Of a DNA stretch of 11,740 nt, positions 5,592 to 11,740 are shown piece after piece. The stretch is from Treponema sp. (GTDB taxonomy: Bacteria > Spirochaetota > Spirochaetia > Treponematales > Breznakiellaceae). The DNA lies in assembly GCA_031258265.1 (NCBI GenBank), contig JAIRNB010000280.1, positions 1 through 11,740 on the forward strand. The letters run 5' to 3'. Under the pieces are notes generated by a model that had not been told where the DNA came from, did no database searches, and saw only the letters and a program-made list of their open reading frames with translations. Within the stretch, counting starts at the first letter, position 1. Every line of letters begins with the position of its first letter. A program made the translations under genes and the position numbers.

Positions 5592-5738
5592 GCCGGCATG
5601 GGGCGAAGTAATTGCCCCGTTAAGGGGCGTTGAAAGAAAAAATGTAACACCCGCCCGGCGCACGGAAACTGTATTTATTCCGGCCAAATGCAAGCCCGTC
5701 TTTAGGCGGGCGGGCGCGCCGCGGGGCCGGCTGTGATA
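5592..5738 (-). repeat. Repeat block B, right copy (inverted)
   Basis: It is the reverse complement of 408-554, the same 147-bp length with about six mismatches counted by eye. It adjoins block C on its right with only a 9-bp gap, whereas on the left 206 bp separate the two blocks. Confidence 0.92.
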
Positions 5739-5747
5739 AACCTAAAG

Positions 5748-5897
5748 CTAAAAAATGGCATGGATGCCATTTTTTAGCCGCAAACGAAGTTTGCGCGCGC
5801 AAGGGATAGAGCGGAAATACCGGAAGCCCGCCGGAGGCGGGCTGAGGAATTGCAGCGATAGCCCGGTCCCCGCCCCGCAGGGGGCGGGGATGCGCCC
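5748..5897 (-). repeat. Repeat block C, right copy (inverted, different hairpin stems)
   Basis: Read on the minus strand it follows 64-201, with the same linkers but altered hairpins: 5748-5777 (14-bp arms around GG), 5825-5843 (arms AGCCCGCC/GGCGGGCT, loop GGA) and 5868-5889 (arms CCCCGCCCC/GGGGCGGGG, loop GCAG). It also has an extra hairpin at 5779-5795 (CGCAAAC/GTTTGCG, loop GAA) absent from the left copy. Confidence 0.85.
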
Positions 5898-5964
5898 AAA
5901 AAAATCCGAGGTAAAAACCGCAGTATAACTGTGGCGGGGTGTGTTACCAAAAGGAGGGGCCGGC

Positions 5965-6585
5965 ATGGATAGAACTGCCGAAATCAGGCGGACCACGAAA
6001 GAGACGGATGTTACCGTAAAGCTGAATCTGGACGGCAGGGGGGAGGGGCGGCTTGAATACCCCATTGGTTTTATGGGCCACATGCTTAACACCTTTGCCC
6101 GGCATGGGCTTTTTGATCTGGAAATTCGGGCCCAGGGGGATCTGGAGGTGGATCAGCACCACCTGGTGGAAGACACGGGGATTGTTCTGGGGCAGTGTTT
6201 TGCCAAGGCCCTGGGTGATAAGCGGGGGGTCCGCAGGGTGGGGAGCTGTCTTTACCCCATGGACGAAACCCTGGCCCGTTCCGCGGTGGACCTTTCCGGC
6301 CGGCCGTTTCTGGTCTACGAGGTTCCCCTTTCCGGTATGCCCCTTCTGAGCGCCGCCCCCGGCTGGGGCGCTTCTTCTTTTCAGGTGGATACGGTCCAGG
6401 ACTTTTGGCAGGGTTTTACCAGCGCGGCGGGCCTTACCCTGCATCTGGAGATTATCCGGGGCCGCAGCGACCACCACAAAATCGAAGCTCTTTTTAAGGC
6501 GGCATCCCGTTCCCTGCGGGAGGCCTGTGAAGTTGACGGCCGCGTCCGGGACCTTATCCCCTCCGCCAAAGGAACCCTGGCATGA
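5965..6585 (+). CDS. hisB: Imidazoleglycerol-phosphate dehydratase
   Basis: This enzyme catalyses histidine step 6, converting imidazole glycerol phosphate to imidazole acetol phosphate with a Mn-dependent active site. The 206-residue protein is the monofunctional type, with no phosphatase domain. It shows the two metal-binding histidine motifs of the family, DQHHLVEDTGI in the first half and SDHHKIEALFKA in the second, plus GHML, PMDE and AVDLSGRPF. I chose the ATG at 5965 because AGGAGG lies 7 nt upstream; an in-frame GTG at 5941 would place that ribosome-binding site inside the gene. It is the first gene of the his operon, and its stop overlaps the hisH start (ATGA). The upstream DNA is repeat mosaic. 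TATAAC at 5924-5929 is a possible -10, but I see no matching -35. Confidence 0.95.
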   Translation: MDRTAEIRRTTKETDVTVKLNLDGRGEGRLEYPIGFMGHMLNTFARHGLFDLEIRAQGDLEVDQHHLVEDTGIVLGQCFAKALGDKRGVRRVGSCLYPMDETLARSAVDLSGRPFLVYEVPLSGMPLLSAAPGWGASSFQVDTVQDFWQGFTSAAGLTLHLEIIRGRSDHHKIEALFKAASRSLREACEVDGRVRDLIPSAKGTLA

Positions 6586-7214
6586 TCTCCGCCGGCCGGG
6601 GGATTGCGGTTATTGATTACGGCGCGGGGAATCTGGGTTCCGTGATGAACGCCCTCAGGACTCTGGGGCAGGAGGCCCATTTTACCGCCGGCCCGGAAGA
6701 CCTGGATGCGGGTTTTGACCGGATCATCTTCCCCGGGGACGGTCATTTTGGAACCGCCATGGCCTCTTTGGAACGGTCCGGCTATGCCCAGGCTATCCGG
6801 GACTGGGTCCGCCGGGACCGGCCTTTCCTGGGGATCTGCATCGGGCTGCAGCTTCTGTTTGATTTTTCCGAAGAAGCCCCGCCGGAAAACGGCAGGGAGA
6901 TTTCCGGTCTGGGGATAGTGGGCGGGGGGGTAAAAAAATTCCCCGGCCGTAAGGTTCCCCAGATCGGCTGGAATCAGACCAGGGCCCGGCCCGGTTCCCG
7001 GCTCTTTTCCGGCATCCCGGAGGATAGTTTTTTCTACTACATCCATTCCTACTACGCCGCCCCCGGAGACGACAGTATTACTGCGGCGGAGGCCGAATAT
7101 TACCTGAAGTACTGCGCGGCGGTGGAACGGGGGAATATGGCGGCGGTGCAGTTTCACCCGGAAAAATCGGGAAAAGCGGGGCTCCGGCTCCTGGAAAACT
7201 GGCTCTGTTTTTAG
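6582..7214 (+). CDS. hisH: Imidazole glycerol phosphate synthase, glutaminase subunit
   Basis: This class I glutamine amidotransferase releases ammonia from glutamine and channels it to HisF for histidine step 5. The 210-residue product contains the nucleophile C86 in GICIGLQLL and the H192/E194 pair in VQFHPEKS, completing the triad. The N-terminal strand AVIDYGAGNLGSV is typical of HisH. The usual PGVGAF oxyanion-strand segment reads PGDGHF here, with Asp for Val and His for Ala, and PHMGWN reads PQIGWN. These are conservative enough that activity is expected. It starts within the hisB stop codon (ATGA), and 9 nt separate it from hisF, fitting stoichiometric co-translation of the HisH-HisF pair. 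Confidence 0.95.
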   Translation: MISAGRGIAVIDYGAGNLGSVMNALRTLGQEAHFTAGPEDLDAGFDRIIFPGDGHFGTAMASLERSGYAQAIRDWVRRDRPFLGICIGLQLLFDFSEEAPPENGREISGLGIVGGGVKKFPGRKVPQIGWNQTRARPGSRLFSGIPEDSFFYYIHSYYAAPGDDSITAAEAEYYLKYCAAVERGNMAAVQFHPEKSGKAGLRLLENWLCF

Positions 7215-7223
7215 GAGAAGGCA

Positions 7224-8018
7224 ATGCAGGCAAAACGAATCATCCCCTGTCTGGATGTGGACGACGGCCGGGTGGTAAAGGGGATCAAGTTTAAGGAAAT
7301 CCAGGACGCTGGGGACCCGGTAGAACTGGCCCGGCGTTACAACGACGAGGGGGCTGATGAGATTACCTTTTTAGACATCGGCGCTTCCTACAAAAGCCGG
7401 GCCACATTGCTGGAAATAGTGCGGCAGGTGGCGGCGGAGGTTTTTATTCCCCTCTGCGTGGGGGGCGGCATCCGGAACGCGGAGGACATGCGGGACGCGA
7501 TGAACGCCGGGGCGGACAAGGTTTCGGTTTGTACCAGCGCCCTGGCCCGGCCGGAACTTCTGGCGGAAATGGCCCGGGCCTACGGACGGCAGTGCGTTGT
7601 CCTTTCCATTGACGCCAAGAGGGTGGAAGCTTCGCAGGGTGATAATTCCGGGCAAAGCGGGGGGCCTGTGGTATGGCACGCCTATTCCCACGGCGGCCGC
7701 ACCGATACGGGGATCGACGCCCTGGCCTGGGCGGTACAGGCGGTGGAACTGGGGGCCGGGGAGATTCTCCTCAATTCCATTGACGCCGACGGTACCGGCG
7801 CGGGTTACGATTTGGAACTAACCGCCGCCATGCTGGAGGCCGTGCCGGTGCCGGTAATTGCCTCAGGGGGGGCGGGGGATCTCGATCAGATCGCCGGGGT
7901 GCTAAAGAATCCCGGCGCGGACGCCGCCCTTGTGGCCTCCCTGCTCCACTTTGGAAAAACAACGATTCCCGCGATAAAAAAACACGCCGAGTCACAGGGG
8001 ATCCTCGTCCGCTGGTAA
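7224..8018 (+). CDS. hisF: Imidazole glycerol phosphate synthase, cyclase subunit
   Basis: This (beta/alpha)8-barrel enzyme uses ammonia from HisH to convert PRFAR into imidazole glycerol phosphate and AICAR, the latter feeding purine synthesis. The 264-residue protein has the catalytic acids at the canonical positions, D11 in IIPCLDVDDG and D130 in VLSIDAK. K19, used in HisH communication, is also present. The phosphate-binding loops VGGGIRN and ASGGAGD appear in order, and the length is normal. A Shine-Dalgarno GGAGAAGG precedes the ATG. It follows hisH by 9 nt and precedes the hisA fusion by 21 nt. Confidence 0.96.
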   Translation: MQAKRIIPCLDVDDGRVVKGIKFKEIQDAGDPVELARRYNDEGADEITFLDIGASYKSRATLLEIVRQVAAEVFIPLCVGGGIRNAEDMRDAMNAGADKVSVCTSALARPELLAEMARAYGRQCVVLSIDAKRVEASQGDNSGQSGGPVVWHAYSHGGRTDTGIDALAWAVQAVELGAGEILLNSIDADGTGAGYDLELTAAMLEAVPVPVIASGGAGDLDQIAGVLKNPGADAALVASLLHFGKTTIPAIKKHAESQGILVRW

Positions 8019-8039
8019 GGGAAACAAGGGGGAAACGGA

Positions 8040-9347
8040 ATGGTCATAGCCTCAATAGACATACAGGGCGGCAGGGTAGTCCAGCTTAAACAGGGTTCCG
8101 AACTTATCCTGCAGCGGGATAACCCGGTGGAGCTGGCGGAGGAATTCGATCGCTATGGAGAAGTGGCGGTCATCGATCTGGACGCCGCCATGGGGAAGGG
8201 TTCCAATACCGGGATACTGCGATCCCTGCTTCGGAAGGCCCGCTGCCGAGTGGGCGGGGGAATCAGAAGCCCCGAACAGGCAAGGGAGCTGATCAGCCTG
8301 GGGGCGGAAAAGATCATCGTTGGTTCCAGGGCCTTCAGGAAGGCCGGTACATTCGCTGTGGACGGGGAATTCCTGGCAGAGATGGCCCGGGCTGTTGGCC
8401 GGGAACGGCTTATCATCGCGGTAGATGCCCGCATCGCGGTGGATGCCCGGGGCGGGGAGGATTCCGGGGCCTATGAAATTGTGGTGGACGGCTGGAAAAC
8501 CCCCACCGGCCTTGATCTTACCGGGGCCGCAAAGGAAGCGCAGGATTTTTGCGGGGAATTTCTCTTTACCTGCGTGGACCGGGAGGGGACCATGGGCGGC
8601 ATCGACCTACGGCCCGTCCGGGCCCTGCGGCAGGCGGTTTCCTGCGGCCTTACGGTGGCGGGCGGCGTTGCCAGCCTGGAGGAGATCGAAGCTGCCGCAG
8701 CCCTGGGCTGCGATGTGCAGTTGGGAATGGCCCTTTACACAGGGAAAATCGGCCTGGCCGATGCCTTTGTTTGTTCCCTCAACTGGAAAAAGGCGGCGGA
8801 CAGCGGCGCGCTGCTCCCCCTTATCGCCCAAAACCGGGACGGACAGATCCTGATGACGGGTTTTGCGGACCGGGAAGCGGTGGCGGAAAGCTTTAAGCGG
8901 GGAAACCTGTGCTTCCACAGCCGTACCCGGGACAGCCTGTGGATGAAGGGAGAACATTCGGGAAACATCCTCAGGCTGCTGCGGATGCGGGCGGATTGTG
9001 ACCGGGACGCCATCCTGGCCACCGTGGAAAGCGCCGGTCCCGTGTGCCACACCGGGGCCTTTTCCTGTTTTGAGACGGGAAGGCGCTACAGCCTGGAATT
9101 TCTCCAGGCCCTTATCGCCGATCGTTTCCGCAGCCCCAAACCCGGTTCTTACACCGCCACCCTGGATGATGAACTGGTCCGGGAAAAAGTGATGGAGGAG
9201 GCGGAGGAACTCTGCGGTGCGGCCGGCCGCGATGAGATCGTTTGGGAAGCCGCGGATCTGCTGTACTTTACCATGGTTCTGGTGACCCGCGCCGGGATAA
9301 GCGTGGAGGAGATCTTCAACGAGCTTGACCGGCGGCATAAAAAGTAA
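8040..9347 (+). CDS. hisAIE: Trifunctional HisA-HisI-HisE fusion (steps 4, 3 and 2)
   Basis: This 435-residue protein joins three enzymes. Residues 1 to about 245 are HisA, the ProFAR isomerase barrel, with D7 in SIDIQGG, phosphate loop VGGGIRS, Asp at 129 or 135, CVDREGT and VAGGVAS. About 247-345 is HisI, phosphoribosyl-AMP cyclohydrolase, with LMTGFAD, SRTRDSLWMKGEHSG, the metal acids around ADCDRD (318-323) and zinc-type C336 and C343 in VCHTG and SCF. About 350-435 is HisE, phosphoribosyl-ATP pyrophosphatase, with PGSYTATL, EEAEEL (386-391) and EAADLLYF (403-410), a MazG-like all-alpha pattern. HisIE fusions are common; a HisA barrel at the front is not one I recall as standard. A duplicated six-residue segment in HisA carries a probable catalytic Asp twice. 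I see no frameshift or stop between domains. The gene symbol is descriptive. Confidence 0.93.
   Translation: MVIASIDIQGGRVVQLKQGSELILQRDNPVELAEEFDRYGEVAVIDLDAAMGKGSNTGILRSLLRKARCRVGGGIRSPEQARELISLGAEKIIVGSRAFRKAGTFAVDGEFLAEMARAVGRERLIIAVDARIAVDARGGEDSGAYEIVVDGWKTPTGLDLTGAAKEAQDFCGEFLFTCVDREGTMGGIDLRPVRALRQAVSCGLTVAGGVASLEEIEAAAALGCDVQLGMALYTGKIGLADAFVCSLNWKKAADSGALLPLIAQNRDGQILMTGFADREAVAESFKRGNLCFHSRTRDSLWMKGEHSGNILRLLRMRADCDRDAILATVESAGPVCHTGAFSCFETGRRYSLEFLQALIADRFRSPKPGSYTATLDDELVREKVMEEAEELCGAAGRDEIVWEAADLLYFTMVLVTRAGISVEEIFNELDRRHKK
8415..8450 (+). repeat. 18-bp tandem duplication in the HisA domain
   Basis: Positions 8415-8432 and 8433-8450 are adjacent 18-bp copies differing at 2 positions. 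Each encodes IAVDAR (residues 126-131 and 132-137), so the strand ending in the second catalytic-type Asp of HisA is repeated. Confidence 0.9.
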
Positions 9348-9356
9348 GGAGGGCCT

Positions 9357-10661
9357 GTGGAAAGCCTGTACTGGAGTGACCGGCTGCGCCGTCTTTCCCC
9401 CTATGTGCCGGGGGAACAGCCCAGGGACCGGCAGTTTATAAAACTCAATACCAACGAAAATCCCTATCCCCCGTCTCCTCTGGTGCTGGAGGCAATTCAA
9501 CGGGCTGTGGGGGAAAGCCTCCGCCTGTACCCCGATCCTTCGTGTACGGCGCTGCGGGAGGCCATCGCCGCCCGTTACGGCGTTAAGCCGGAACAGGTTT
9601 TTCCGGGGAACGGCTCCGACGAGGTCCTGGCCTTTGCCTTTGCCGCCTTTTTCCCGGCCTCCGCCGCTGAGACCGGGGGGAGCGGCAATGCTGCGCTTAT
9701 CCCCGCGGATGCCGCGAATAATACGAATACTGATGATACCGCGAATACTGCGGGTAGTATGAATACTGTTGATACCGCGAATAATACGAATACCGCTGAT
9801 AATGCGGATGCCGCGAATAATACGAATACTGATGATACCGTGAATACTGCGGGTAGTATGAATACTGTTGATACCGCAAATAACGCTGATAATACGGCGG
9901 TCCTCTTTCCCGACATCACCTACAGTTTTTACAGCGTCTACGCGGATCTGTGGGGTGTACCCGTCCGAACTATCCCCCTGGACGATGAGCTTGCCATCCG
10001 GCCGGAGGACTACCGGATTCCCAACGGGGGAATCATTTTTCCCAATCCCAACGCCCCCACCGGCAGGATTCTCAATACCGCCGCCCTTCTTTCCCTGGCG
10101 GAATGGCAGGAGCGGCAGGGCCGGCTCCTTATTGTGGACGAGGCGTATATCGCCTTTGGGGGAGAGACTCTGATCCCCTATCTCTCATCCCATCCCAATC
10201 TGGTATTGATCCACACCCTTTCTAAATACGCCTCCCTGGCGGGGCTGCGCGTTGGTTTCGCCATCGCCCGGGAGGAGCTTATCGAAGGACTCTGCCGCCT
10301 TAGAGATTCCTTTAATTCTTATACCCTGGACCGCCTGGCCCAGGCCGCCGCCGCCGCCGCCATTTCCGATGCGCCCTACTACGATGAACTCAGCCGCAGG
10401 ATCACTGCCACCCGCCGGCGGGTAGCTTCGGCGCTGGAACGCCGGGGCTTTACGGTGATCCCCTCATCGGCAAATTTTCTGTTTGTCCGTTTTCCCGGTA
10501 TGCCGGGGGCGGAAGCCTTTGCCCGGCTGCGGGAGAAAGGCATCCTGGTCCGGCGTTTTGACAGGGACCGGATTGCGGATTTCCTGCGGGTAAGCATGGG
10601 AACCGATGCTGAAATGGACTGCTTTCTTGCCGCCTGCGGGGAAATCGGCGGAAATATTTAA
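9357..10661 (+). CDS. hisC: Histidinol-phosphate aminotransferase with a repetitive low-complexity insertion
   Basis: This PLP-dependent fold-type I aminotransferase makes L-histidinol phosphate from imidazole acetol phosphate and glutamate (step 7). Visible features are the N-terminal LNTNENPYPPSP, GNGSDEVLAF (84-93), ITYSFYSVYADLWGV (187-201), FPNPNAPTG (228-236), D261 and Y264 in VDEAY, K290 in TLSKYASLAGLRVGF (the Schiff-base lysine) and R411 in LRVSMG. At 434 residues it is about 70-80 longer than usual. The surplus is residues 101-180, rich in Asn, Thr, Asp and Ala, set between FAAFFP and VLFPDITYSFY. All core motifs remain, so the enzyme may still be active. The GTG at 9357 is chosen because AGGAGG is 4 nt upstream, a rather short spacing. 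It is the last gene of the his operon. Confidence 0.93.
   Translation: MESLYWSDRLRRLSPYVPGEQPRDRQFIKLNTNENPYPPSPLVLEAIQRAVGESLRLYPDPSCTALREAIAARYGVKPEQVFPGNGSDEVLAFAFAAFFPASAAETGGSGNAALIPADAANNTNTDDTANTAGSMNTVDTANNTNTADNADAANNTNTDDTVNTAGSMNTVDTANNADNTAVLFPDITYSFYSVYADLWGVPVRTIPLDDELAIRPEDYRIPNGGIIFPNPNAPTGRILNTAALLSLAEWQERQGRLLIVDEAYIAFGGETLIPYLSSHPNLVLIHTLSKYASLAGLRVGFAIAREELIEGLCRLRDSFNSYTLDRLAQAAAAAAISDAPYYDELSRRITATRRRVASALERRGFTVIPSSANFLFVRFPGMPGAEAFARLREKGILVRRFDRDRIADFLRVSMGTDAEMDCFLAACGEIGGNI
9708..9896 (+). repeat. In-frame 99/90-bp tandem repeat within hisC
   Basis: Unit 1 (9708-9806, 99 bp) and unit 2 (9807-9896, 90 bp) are nearly identical apart from a few substitutions and a 9-bp deletion near the end of unit 2. 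Each is built from smaller GATACCGCGAATA- and AATACTG-like pieces. Base composition is clearly richer in A+T than the GC-rich gene around it. All length changes are multiples of three. Confidence 0.95.
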
Positions 10662-10683
10662 GGGGGCAGCTTCGCTGCCGCCC
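10662..10683. terminator. GC-rich hairpin after the his operon
   Basis: GGCAGC-TTC-GCTGCC, extended by GGG and CCC with one bulged G, begins one base after the hisC stop. No T-run follows. With a second small stem at 10710-10726 (ATCCG/CGGAT), it fills the 77-bp gap between convergent hisC and the chemotaxis gene, and may act as a 3'-end structure for either strand. Confidence 0.4.
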
Positions 10684-10738
10684 CCCTCCCGGCAAGGCCG
10701 TTACCGGGGATCCGCCGCCGCCGGATTCTGAAAAGGGC

Positions 10739-11740
10739 TCATTCCACCTTAAACTTCGACACCTCTTTCACCAGCACATCAATACTTTCTTTGTTCTTTC
10801 CGCTGATGGTATTAACCCGGTTTACCGCCACGTTGATCTGATCCGCCCCCGTAGCCATTTCGTTCATCCCGTTGCTTATCTCCTGGGTCGCCGTTTCCAG
10901 GTTTCTGCTTTCCTGTATGACCTGCCTGCTCCCCTCCAGCATCTCCTGGGAACCGGCCTTGACGTTTTGAGTTAGATCGTTTAATTGCCCAACAGCTTCC
11001 AGAATCTGTTTGCTTCCCTCCCCCTGTTCTTCCATGGCATTGCGGATGTTTTCCTCCTGATCCGATACGGTCCTGACGCCGCCGTCTATGGCTTCAAACT
11101 TGCCGAGCACGCTTTCGGTAGATTTGGTTATCTTGTCGATGGCGTCCTTGATCTTCTTGAGTACCGAGGAAATGGTCTTGGACTGTTCCCCGGAATTTTC
11201 CGCCAGTTTGCGGATCTCATCGGCCACCACGGCAAAGCCCTTGCCCGCTTCCCCCGCGTGGGCCGCCTCAATCGCCGCGTTCATGGACAAAAGATTCGTC
11301 TGGCTGGCGATATTTTCCATCACGGCATTGATCTCCAGAAGCCCCTCGGATTCCCGGGCGATCTCCTGAATATCCTCCGCCACTCCCTGCAGGCCGGAAC
11401 GGCCTACTTCGGAGGATTCTATCAATTCTTTAACATTACTGGCGTTCTTTACCAGGGTTTGGGTAACGGACTGGATATTGGCGAGCATCTCCTCAATGGC
11501 CGATGAAGACCGGGACACACTGGCGCTTTGATTGTCCACATGGCCTTTAAGCTTATCAATGTTTACGGTGATCTGTTCCATGGTCGCGTTGGTTTCCGTT
11601 ACCGATGCGGATTGATTAATCACCCGGCCCTTGATACTCTGGATGTTGGCGGTAATTTCGTTAATCGCCGCGGCGGTTTCGGTCATGTTGCTGGCAAGCT
11701 CGTTGCCGATGTCAAAAAGCGTAACGGCCTGATTCTTGAT
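10739..11740 (-). CDS. Methyl-accepting chemotaxis protein, cytoplasmic signalling domain (partial, 5' end outside window)
   Basis: The frame stays open to the window edge (18 further codons before the Met at 11686), so only the last roughly 333 residues are seen. The product is a long helical coiled coil that transmits receptor state to CheA/CheW. The highly conserved hairpin tip is present, reading IASQTNLLSMNAAIEAAH followed by GEAGKGFAVVADEIRKLAENS. Descending and ascending arms are heptad-patterned, with Ser/Thr/Gln/Glu-rich methylation-type stretches. A 28-residue repeat, four heptads, is visible: NIQSIKGRVINQSASV and NIDKLKGHVDNQSASV. The C-terminus has no pentapeptide tether for the methyltransferase. 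The ligand-binding and membrane parts lie beyond 11740. NQSASVTETNATMEQI is a wording I associate with treponemal receptors. The gene is convergent with hisC. Confidence 0.92.
   Translation of the reverse strand: MKNQAVTLFDIGNELASNMTETAAAINEITANIQSIKGRVINQSASVTETNATMEQITVNIDKLKGHVDNQSASVSRSSSAIEEMLANIQSVTQTLVKNASNVKELIESSEVGRSGLQGVAEDIQEIARESEGLLEINAVMENIASQTNLLSMNAAIEAAHAGEAGKGFAVVADEIRKLAENSGEQSKTISSVLKKIKDAIDKITKSTESVLGKFEAIDGGVRTVSDQEENIRNAMEEQGEGSKQILEAVGQLNDLTQNVKAGSQEMLEGSRQVIQESRNLETATQEISNGMNEMATGADQINVAVNRVNTISGKNKESIDVLVKEVSKFKVE

Noticed and set aside
5343..5633. Plus-strand frame of 96 codons upstream of hisB
   Set aside because: It begins inside the proposed operator, crosses several hairpins and enters repeat block B. 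No conserved protein pattern is apparent.
5898..5964. His leader peptide attenuator before hisB
   Set aside because: No run of histidine codons and no terminator with a T-tract is present between the repeats and hisB.
9575..9919. Minus-strand frames opposite the hisC repeat giving Tyr/Ser/Gln-rich or hydrophobic repetitive peptides
   Set aside because: They arise from reading the tandem repeat backwards; the plus strand is a complete aminotransferase.

Overview
The window looks like a chromosomal segment from a spirochaete, most likely a treponeme of fairly high GC. This rests mainly on the style of the chemotaxis-receptor tail at the right edge and on recall of related genes. It is an inference, and no rRNA or tRNA is present to anchor it.

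Layout. Positions 1-818 hold no credible gene. They are a mosaic of short hairpin-forming repeats, ending in a plausible promoter. A family-4 glycosyltransferase (819-1988) overlaps a DEAD-box-type RNA helicase (1981-3261), both on the plus strand. Convergent with these, on the minus strand, are a PIN-domain toxin and ribbon-helix-helix antitoxin pair (3324-3969) and an aldo/keto reductase (4203-5186). The reductase has an elaborate upstream region: A-tracts, a -35 box, a LacI-like palindrome, a -10 box, then an intrinsic-terminator-like hairpin between promoter and gene. Positions 5400-5900 hold a second hairpin mosaic, largely an inverted copy of the left one.

From 5965 to 10661 runs a tight five-gene histidine operon on the plus strand: hisB, hisH, hisF, a hisA-hisI-hisE fusion, and hisC. 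It covers pathway steps 2 to 7 without a gap. HisG, HisD and histidinol-phosphate phosphatase are not in the window. From hisB to the end of the fusion, domain order is the reverse of reaction order (6, 5, 5, 4, 3, 2). The fused protein has an 18-bp tandem duplication that doubles the segment carrying a probable catalytic Asp. HisC carries an in-frame insertion of about 80 residues, mostly a 33-residue Asn/Thr/Asp/Ala repeat, beside the active-site region.

A convergent methyl-accepting chemotaxis protein (10739 to beyond 11740) closes the window; only its cytoplasmic signalling part is visible.

The least explained feature is the repeat family. Copies more than 5 kb apart share exact flanks and sometimes loops, yet carry unrelated stem sequences that are each perfectly self-complementary. 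The two mosaics are inverted and enclose the glycosyltransferase, helicase, toxin-antitoxin and reductase genes.
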